Origin: Gemmatimonas sp.
GTDB taxonomy: Bacteria > Gemmatimonadota > Gemmatimonadetes > Gemmatimonadales > Gemmatimonadaceae
Direction: 5' to 3'
Assembly: GCF_031426495.1 (NCBI RefSeq)
Contig: NZ_JANPLK010000017.1
Span: 62,001 to 126,000, forward strand
DNA length: 64,000 nt
Shown here: positions 58,040 to 64,000 of the stretch, piece by piece
Numbering within the stretch: position 1 is the stretch's first letter
How the letters are laid out: each line of letters opens with the position of its first letter
Notes under the pieces: model-generated
Database searches by the model: none
The model's input: the letters and a program-made list of their open reading frames with translations, nothing else
What the model was told of the DNA's origin: nothing
Made by a program: the position numbers and the translations under genes

Positions 58040-59614
58040 ATGCGCGATTTCCTTCTTTCTATCGGAGCCGCGCAGTGGGTGCTGCCGGCTATGCTGATGT
58101 GGCCCGTCGCCGCGGCGTTGCTGGTGCGTTTCGGCGGGCGCGACATGTCGCGCAACGAGGATGGTATTGAAGCGCCAAGTGGCGGGCCGGACGCCCGCGC
58201 GCTCACGCTTGCGGCGCTGACCATTGAAGCACTGCTGAGTCTCGTGCTGTGGGTATCCTACGACCCGTCCGTGACAGGATGGCAAGCGCGTGTGGACCTG
58301 CCGTGGCTGACCGACATCGGTGCCACCATCAGCCTCGGCGTCGATGGACTGTCGCTGCCGATGGTTGTCATGACAGCACTTGTCCTGCCGCTCGCGTTGC
58401 TCGGCTCGTGGAACAACGTGCGCGTCCGCACGCCGGCGTTCGGTGCCCTCGCGCTGTTGCTCACGACGGGACTGATCGGCGTCTTCGTCACGCTTGACCT
58501 CCTGGCCTTCTATCTCGCGTGGGAGCTGATGCTGATTCCCACGTACTTCCTGATCGGCGTCTGGGGCGCGGCGGGGCAGTCGCGCGCCAGCCTGCGCTAT
58601 GTGCTGTTCACGCTCGTCGGCTCGTTGCTGATGCTGGTGGCGATCCTGGCCTTGTGGACACTCGGCGGTAGTGCGTCGTTCCATATCGATCAGCTCATCG
58701 GACTCACGCTCACACCGCGCGCGCAGCTTTGGATGTTCGGCGCGTTTTTCCTCGCCTTCGCGGTGAAGTCGGCGTTGGTGCCGTTTCACACCTGGTTGCC
58801 GGACGCACAGGGTGCCGCACCGACGTTTGCGGCCGTCACCCTCGGCATCAAAGTCGGCGCGTACGCGATCCTGCGTTTCGCGATTCCGCTTTTCCCCGCG
58901 GCCGCCATGGAGCCGACGGTGCGTGGCATCATCCTGGTGCTGTCGGTGATCGCCATCGTGTACGGCGCCCTGCTGGCGATGTCGCAGCGCGATATGAAGC
59001 GGATGGTGTCGTACAGCTCGATCAGCCACCTCGGCTTCATCATGCTCGGATGCTTCGCGCTTACGCAGCAGGCGGTGCAGGGCGCCGTGGTAACCATCGT
59101 CAATAGCGGTATCTCCACGACGGCGCTCTTCCTGCTGGTCGGCATGCTCGAGGACCGGCGCGGTACGACCGATATGGCCGGCTTTGGTGGCATCGCCCGG
59201 GTGGTCCCGATGTTCAGTGTCATGCTGACGCTCGTCATGCTGTCCACGATCGGCCTGCCCGGCACGAATGGATTTGTCGGTGAGTTCCTCGTGCTGATCG
59301 GGACCTACGCGGAGCGCCCGGTGCTCGCGGTCATTGCGACCAGCGGCGTGATCTTTGCTGCGGCGTATGGACTGCAGGCGTTGCAGCGCGTCCTGTTCGA
59401 GCGGATCGATACCGCCAAGAATGGCGCGCTGACCGACTTCACCGGCCGTGAGCGCGTGGTCATGGCGGCGTTCGCCGTCGCGATCATCTACCTCGGCGTG
59501 TCGCCGCAGCAAATGCTGCAGCGCATCGAGGGCGCTTCACAGAACATCATCGAGTCGGTGCGCTTCGGTCCGAACGCGGCGGCTTCGCTCCCCAACGTCT
59601 CCGTGGTCCGCTGA
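58040..59614 (+). CDS. nuoM: NADH-quinone oxidoreductase subunit M
   Basis: A 524-residue antiporter-like subunit. FYLAWELMLIPTYFLIG has the TM5 glutamate; KSALVPFHTWLPDAQGAAPT carries the TM7 lysine; SYSSISHLGFIMLG follows. It starts 3 nt after nuoL and shares one base with nuoN. Confidence 0.96.
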   Translation: MRDFLLSIGAAQWVLPAMLMWPVAAALLVRFGGRDMSRNEDGIEAPSGGPDARALTLAALTIEALLSLVLWVSYDPSVTGWQARVDLPWLTDIGATISLGVDGLSLPMVVMTALVLPLALLGSWNNVRVRTPAFGALALLLTTGLIGVFVTLDLLAFYLAWELMLIPTYFLIGVWGAAGQSRASLRYVLFTLVGSLLMLVAILALWTLGGSASFHIDQLIGLTLTPRAQLWMFGAFFLAFAVKSALVPFHTWLPDAQGAAPTFAAVTLGIKVGAYAILRFAIPLFPAAAMEPTVRGIILVLSVIAIVYGALLAMSQRDMKRMVSYSSISHLGFIMLGCFALTQQAVQGAVVTIVNSGISTTALFLLVGMLEDRRGTTDMAGFGGIARVVPMFSVMLTLVMLSTIGLPGTNGFVGEFLVLIGTYAERPVLAVIATSGVIFAAAYGLQALQRVLFERIDTAKNGALTDFTGRERVVMAAFAVAIIYLGVSPQQMLQRIEGASQNIIESVRFGPNAAASLPNVSVVR

Positions 59615-61176
59615 TGGGCGCTACCCTTTCGGCTGGCGCGCTCTTCCGCGCGCTGGCTCCCGAACTCCTGCTGTCCGCCGGCGCGATGGTCATGCTGCTG
59701 GCGACGGTCTGGAATCCGCAGAGCAACGACGCGGTCATGGCGGAGGGCGCCGAGAAGACGAGCGCCCTGACCCGTTTCGGCATCGTGCTGTGTCTGCTCG
59801 TTGGCTTGGTGGTGATGATCGCGTGGGGAGACGGCGTGAACGGCACGCCGGACCAGCGCATTGCGGGCGACGGATTCCGCTGGGCCATTGATCTCGTGAT
59901 CCTGCTCGGCACGGTCCTCTCGCTCATCTTGCTCGACGCCGAACACCACCGGAGCGCGGCCTTCAGTCCGGAGGTGCCAGTGCTGATGCTGCTCGCGGCC
60001 ACCGGCATGATGGTGCTCGCCGCGGCCCGCGATCTGATGTTCGTGTTCCTGGGCATCGAATTGATGTCGCTGGCGATCTACGTGCTGGCCGGTGTGAACC
60101 GTCGCAGTGCGCGCGGTGCCGAGGCGGCGGTGAAGTACTTCCTGCTCGGATCGGTGTCGTCCGGCTTCCTGCTGTACGGCATCGCGCTGATTTACGGGGC
60201 AACGGGCAGCACGCGCCTGGTCGACATCGCGCAATGGGTGTCGACGCAGCAGAACCTCGGGCCGATGTTCATCGTCGGAATTGGCCTCCTGCTCGTCGGC
60301 TTTGGATTCAAGGTGGCGGCCGCGCCGTTCCATTTGTGGACGCCGGATGTTTACGATGGCGCGCCGTTGCCGATCACAGCGTTCATGTCGGCCTGCGTCA
60401 AAACCGCGGCGTTCGCCGTCTTCGCACGCGTGATGATCGAAGCCATGCCGGGAGCCGCCGCGCGCTGGCACTCGGCGATGTGGTGGCTGGCGGTCGTGAC
60501 GATGGTGGCGGGCAACGTGTTCGCGCTGTCGCAAAAGAATCTGGTGCGTTTGCTCGCGTACTCCAGCATCGCACACGCCGGCTATCTGCTCGTCACCATC
60601 GTGGTGGCCTCGACCGCCGGCACGACGGCGCTGGTCTTCTATGCCGTGTCCTATACGCTGGCCACGATGGGTGCGTTTGGCGTCCTGATCGTCGTCAATG
60701 GGGGGCGTGATCGGTCACCGACCCTCGACGACATCGCGGGCCTCTGGTTGGTCCGCCCGTGGCTCGCTGTTTCGATGGCGGTCTTCCTGCTGGCATTCAT
60801 GGGCATGCCGCTGGTAGGGGGCATGGGCTTCTTTGCCAAGTGGTATTTGCTTCAAGCCGCCTTGCAGGCCACGACACCGCAGACCATCCTCGCGGTCATC
60901 GTGGTGCTGAGCAGCGCCGTGTCGGCGGCGTATTATCTGTCCGTGATCTCGGCGATGTTCATGCGCCCGCGTCCGACTGGTCATCCCGTGCCGTCCACCA
61001 TTCCGATGGCGCAATCGCTCATCACCGTCACGTGTGTGCTGCTGCTCGTGCTGGGCGTCTATCCGACTCCCATGATCGAACTCGCTCGTCGCGCACTCCC
61101 GGGATCCGCTTCGTCTGCCGGCGTGCCAACGCCGAACGGTGCGCCGAGGCTGCAAGCCGCGAGCCTCGTCCGGTGA
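59614..61176 (+). CDS. nuoN: NADH-quinone oxidoreductase subunit N
   Basis: A 520-residue antiporter-like subunit. FLGIELMSLAIYVLAG contains the TM5 glutamate, KVAAAPFHLWTPDVYDGAP the TM7 region with lysine, and AYSSIAHAGYLLV the following helix. It ends the nuo operon; no clear terminator is seen before the next gene 55 nt away. Confidence 0.95.
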   Translation: MGATLSAGALFRALAPELLLSAGAMVMLLATVWNPQSNDAVMAEGAEKTSALTRFGIVLCLLVGLVVMIAWGDGVNGTPDQRIAGDGFRWAIDLVILLGTVLSLILLDAEHHRSAAFSPEVPVLMLLAATGMMVLAAARDLMFVFLGIELMSLAIYVLAGVNRRSARGAEAAVKYFLLGSVSSGFLLYGIALIYGATGSTRLVDIAQWVSTQQNLGPMFIVGIGLLLVGFGFKVAAAPFHLWTPDVYDGAPLPITAFMSACVKTAAFAVFARVMIEAMPGAAARWHSAMWWLAVVTMVAGNVFALSQKNLVRLLAYSSIAHAGYLLVTIVVASTAGTTALVFYAVSYTLATMGAFGVLIVVNGGRDRSPTLDDIAGLWLVRPWLAVSMAVFLLAFMGMPLVGGMGFFAKWYLLQAALQATTPQTILAVIVVLSSAVSAAYYLSVISAMFMRPRPTGHPVPSTIPMAQSLITVTCVLLLVLGVYPTPMIELARRALPGSASSAGVPTPNGAPRLQAASLVR

Positions 61177-61231
61177 GTGCCTTCGATGTGCGCGAAGTAA
61201 TTTCTTTTCCCACTTTCGTCACTCTCCGATA

Positions 61232-62611
61232 ATGTCCATCAGTCAGACGATCTTCCGGCAGTACGACGTCCGCGGCATCGTGGGCACCGACCTCACTGAA
61301 GAAGTGGCCTATGGGCTCGGGCGCGGCTACGCGGCCTATCTCGACACCCACGGCATCAAGGGCGCCGTCGCGGTCGGGCGCGACAATCGGCCAAGTGGCG
61401 ACGCGCTGCGCGATGCGCTCGTGCGCGGACTCACCGAATGCGGTGTAGACGTTGTGGACGTGGGCGTGGTCCCGACACCGCTGTTGTATTGGACGCTGCA
61501 TCACGAGTCAGTGGTCGGCGGCATCCAGATTACCGGATCGCACAATCCGCCCGAGTACAACGGCTTCAAGATGTGCGTCGGCACCGGATCGTTGCATGGT
61601 GAGGAGATTCAGGTCCTTTACCGGCTGATCGTCGGCGGCGTGTTTCCCTCAGGCGTCGGTGCGGTGCGCCATGTACCGGTCATCGACCGCTATGTCGAGG
61701 ACATCGCCGCACGAGTGGGTCGGATCACGCGCCCCGACGGCTCAACGCTCAAGGTCGTGTACGACTGTGGCAACGGCGCGGCCGCACTGGTCGCCCCGCA
61801 GTTGATGACCGCGCTCGGCATCGACGGAATCGGTCTATTCACCGAGAGCGATGGCACGTTTCCCAACCATCATCCAGACCCCACGGTCCCCGAGAATCTC
61901 GAGGACTGCATTTCGGCGGTGAAGGCGAGTGGTTCGGAAATCGGCGTGGCCTTCGATGGCGATGCTGATCGGATCGGCGTAGTGGATCGCGACGGCCGGA
62001 TCATCTGGGGCGATCACATTCTCATCCTTTATGCGCGCGACGTGCTCGCCCGCACGGGTTCCGGTCAGCCGATCATCTTCGATGTGAAGTGCTCGCAGGC
62101 GCTGATGGATGGCATCGAGAAGGCGGGTGGTGTGCCCGTGATGTGGAAGACGGGCCATTCCCTCATCAAGGACAAGATGAAGGAGATGCACGCGCCGATT
62201 GCCGGTGAGATGTCCGGGCACATGTTCTTCACCGAAAGCTTCTACGGACACGACGATGCCTTGTACGCGGCCGCGCGATTGCTGCGCATCATCGCCGATT
62301 CCGGGAAGCGTATCGATGAGCTGCTCTCCGACGTGCCGCCGTTCGTGTCTACGCCGGAGCTGCGCATCGACACCGACGAAGAGTCGAAGTTCGCGATCGT
62401 CGCTCGCGCCGCCGCGCATTTCAAGGCCACCCACGAGGTGATCGACGTCGATGGGGTGCGCGTGCTCTTCGGTGATGGCTGGGGACTTCTGCGCGCCTCG
62501 AACACGCAGCCGGTCATCGTTGCGCGCTTCGAAGCCAGCTCGGCCGAACGGCTGGCCGAGATTCGCGGCGTGATGGAAGGATGGTTGCACACTCAGGGTG
62601 TTTCGCTCTGA
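61232..62611 (+). CDS. Phosphomannomutase/phosphoglucomutase
   Basis: A 459-residue alpha-D-phosphohexomutase, similar to Pseudomonas AlgC. FRQYDVRGIVGTDL opens domain 1; the phosphorylated serine is S103 in QITGSHNPPEYNG; DGDADRIGVVD binds Mg; GEMSGHMFF is the sugar-specificity loop (GEMSGH form); RASNTQPVIVARFE binds phosphate in domain 4. It interconverts hexose-1- and -6-phosphates for surface polysaccharides. The ATG is chosen because an upstream in-frame start adds residues overlapping nuoN. Confidence 0.92.
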   Translation: MSISQTIFRQYDVRGIVGTDLTEEVAYGLGRGYAAYLDTHGIKGAVAVGRDNRPSGDALRDALVRGLTECGVDVVDVGVVPTPLLYWTLHHESVVGGIQITGSHNPPEYNGFKMCVGTGSLHGEEIQVLYRLIVGGVFPSGVGAVRHVPVIDRYVEDIAARVGRITRPDGSTLKVVYDCGNGAAALVAPQLMTALGIDGIGLFTESDGTFPNHHPDPTVPENLEDCISAVKASGSEIGVAFDGDADRIGVVDRDGRIIWGDHILILYARDVLARTGSGQPIIFDVKCSQALMDGIEKAGGVPVMWKTGHSLIKDKMKEMHAPIAGEMSGHMFFTESFYGHDDALYAAARLLRIIADSGKRIDELLSDVPPFVSTPELRIDTDEESKFAIVARAAAHFKATHEVIDVDGVRVLFGDGWGLLRASNTQPVIVARFEASSAERLAEIRGVMEGWLHTQGVSL

Positions 62612-62632
62612 TCGCGCGAACGGATCGCTGAG

Positions 62633-64000
62633 ATGGGCGCACGCAGCGGACTGATTCTCGGTCTGGCGATCGCCGCCGCGCTGCTCCTGCTGGGGCGCGC
62701 GGTCACGGCGTTGCTCGTCGATCACGCGTGGTTTACCGCGATGGGGCTGCCCGCCCTGTTCTGGGAACAGGTCATCGATACGGCGATCCTGCAGGGCGGT
62801 GCGTGGTGCGTGGGTACACTGTTCGCGTTCGCCAATCTGCACGCGGTGCGGCGCACGATCGTGGCGGTGGCGGTGCCGTCACGCGTCGCGAATCTCGAGC
62901 TCACGGCGATGATCTCGGGACAGCGGCTGCTGGCTGTGACCGTGGTCTTGGCGATTCTCGTCGGTGGCGTGCTCGCGATTCCACTCACCAACTGGGTGGA
63001 TCTCGCGCTCTTTCGACACGGCTTGCCCTTTGGGGAGATCGAAGGCGTGCTGGGGCGCGATCTTGGCTTCTACCTGTACTGGTTGCCGATCGAAGAGACG
63101 CTGTATCTGTGGTCGTTGGTGAGCGTGGTGTCGATGACGGCGTTGGTGGTCGTGCTGTACGCGCTCACGCGAAGTCTGCGGATGGAAGGTCGGCGTGTGG
63201 CCGCCTCGACGCATGTGCGGCGCCACCTGAGTGCGTTGGGCGCCGTCGTGTTGTTGCTCCTGGCCTGGAGCTATCGTCTCGACGGCTTCGACCTGCTGCG
63301 ACAGGGGAGTGGGCCGGACGGGATGTTCCTCAAGGTCGATCATCGCGTCACGATGCGGATGGACTACCTACTGTCGTTTGGCAGTGCGCTCGCGGCGCTC
63401 GTCGTGTTTCGGACAGGGTGGGTCGGTCAGCTGCGCGCCGCGTTTCTCACGCTCACTTCTATTCTGATCGCCGCACTGGGCTTGCGGCACGTCGCGCCGA
63501 TTGTGCTGGCCCGGACCCATCTGCTCGGCGATCCCGCCACTCGCGATCTTGATTACTTCGCGTCCCGCGCGCTGTATAGCCGGCGCGCATTCGACGTCGA
63601 AGGCATGCGCGTCGTGCATCGCGACAGTGGCGCCGCGTTGCTCACGCGCGTACCACGAGCCGGCCTGCCGGTTCGCCTCAGCCTGTGGGATCGTGGCACC
63701 CTGGCGACGGCTATGCCGGCCACGCGTGCACCAGAGGGTGAGCCACGCGACGTCGCGCCATCGGATCAGGCCATGGGCGACGCGTCGCCGTTGGGATGGA
63801 CCGTGGTGGGTGATCGCACCACTGCGTTGGTGGTGCGTCGGCCCGTCGGTAGCGCCGAGGGATGGCTGGCGTCGGCGGTCGATGCCACGCGACCGACGGT
63901 GCGAGACAGCCAAGTCGAGTTCGCGCAAACGACCGACGACTACGCCGGCGACGAGCCGCTGGTCGGTCCCGGGCTGCGTGGCGCACGTCTCGTCGATGCC
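62633..64000 (+). CDS. UPF0182 family integral membrane protein, 5' part
   Basis: A frame starting at ATG 62633 stays open to the right edge (456 codons). It has a TM-rich first half (about seven hydrophobic segments up to residue 290), the UPF0182 pattern GRDLGFYLYWLPIEE around residue 145, and then a soluble part beginning with DLDYFASRALYSRRAF, typical of the family's extracytoplasmic domain. UPF0182 proteins are usually about 900-1000 residues; roughly half is present. Function is unknown. An ATG just after the mutase stop and a GAG-rich leader support the start. Confidence 0.85.
   Translation, partial: MGARSGLILGLAIAAALLLLGRAVTALLVDHAWFTAMGLPALFWEQVIDTAILQGGAWCVGTLFAFANLHAVRRTIVAVAVPSRVANLELTAMISGQRLLAVTVVLAILVGGVLAIPLTNWVDLALFRHGLPFGEIEGVLGRDLGFYLYWLPIEETLYLWSLVSVVSMTALVVVLYALTRSLRMEGRRVAASTHVRRHLSALGAVVLLLLAWSYRLDGFDLLRQGSGPDGMFLKVDHRVTMRMDYLLSFGSALAALVVFRTGWVGQLRAAFLTLTSILIAALGLRHVAPIVLARTHLLGDPATRDLDYFASRALYSRRAFDVEGMRVVHRDSGAALLTRVPRAGLPVRLSLWDRGTLATAMPATRAPEGEPRDVAPSDQAMGDASPLGWTVVGDRTTALVVRRPVGSAEGWLASAVDATRPTVRDSQVEFAQTTDDYAGDEPLVGPGLRGARLVDA

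Noticed and set aside
56984..59512. 842-codon minus-strand frame across nuoL/nuoM
   Set aside because: Antisense shadow with Gln/Arg/His-rich composition; the + strand has two intact complex I genes.
1..64000. CRISPR arrays, insertion sequences, prophage or toxin-antitoxin pairs
   Set aside because: No regularly spaced repeats, transposase/integrase motifs or such gene pairs were seen on either strand.

Overview
The window is one dense, GC-rich bacterial chromosome segment of about 64 kb. Almost every gene is on the + strand; the exceptions are a glycerophosphodiesterase, an outer-membrane plug-type protein and dcd. The content points to an aerobic, respiring Gram-negative heterotroph: a complete 14-subunit complex I, a three-subunit succinate:quinone reductase with a single fused cytochrome b, a TonB-type outer-membrane receptor, a Tat-exported protein and a periplasmic stress sensor. 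The mix of housekeeping clusters, CarboxypepD_reg/plug proteins and SdhC of the cytochrome b558 type is most consistent with Gemmatimonadota (Gemmatimonas-like). That placement is inferred from gene flavour and was not tested by a search. No prophage, insertion sequence, CRISPR array or rRNA gene was seen.

Layout. 1-4.4 kb: an acyl-CoA catabolic group (end of a methyltransferase, stand-alone B12-binding protein, MCC-type carboxyltransferase, AtuA split into two genes, a tiny membrane protein), then an intergenic region with a long inverted repeat. 4.6-10.4 kb: U32 peptidase-family protein, small membrane protein, RecQ-family helicase, acyl-CoA dehydrogenase. 10.4-13.7 kb: a 470-nt leader, RNase E/G, ribosomal proteins L21 and L27, a small coiled-coil protein. 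13.7-16.4 kb: GDPD on the minus strand and an ECF sigma / zinc anti-sigma / Spy-like periplasmic cassette. 16.4-16.8 kb: tRNA-Leu(CAA), tRNA-Asn(GTT) and a perfect 20-bp hairpin. 17-20.4 kb: pepA coupled to an outer-membrane receptor.

20.4-36 kb is a long co-directional housekeeping run: yicC, gmk, rpoZ, coaBC, a family-4 uracil-DNA glycosylase, dnaB, radA, ispD, a Sua5/TsaC protein, a YwlE-like phosphatase, aroE, comF, gap, pgk, tpiA, secG, carA. 36-38.2 kb holds an HU protein and moaD-moaE-moaA for molybdopterin. 38.4-42.8 kb holds mdh and sdhCAB, two adjoining TCA steps. 42.9-46.5 kb is the most accessory part: a diheme cytochrome resembling thiosulfate dehydrogenase, a plug-domain protein without a barrel, a Tat-exported DsrE-like protein and dcd. 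46.8-61.2 kb is nuoA-N, almost all genes overlapping their neighbours. The window ends with a phosphomannomutase/phosphoglucomutase and the start of a UPF0182 membrane protein.

Together sdhCAB, nuo and mdh form the respiratory and TCA core, and gap-pgk-tpiA the lower-glycolysis core. I see no clear-cut unknown multi-gene defence or biosynthetic system. The less ordinary items are the B12/carboxyltransferase/split-AtuA group, the sigma/anti-sigma/LTxxQ cassette, the TsdA-like cytochrome, the plug-only protein and the structured element at 4.4 kb.
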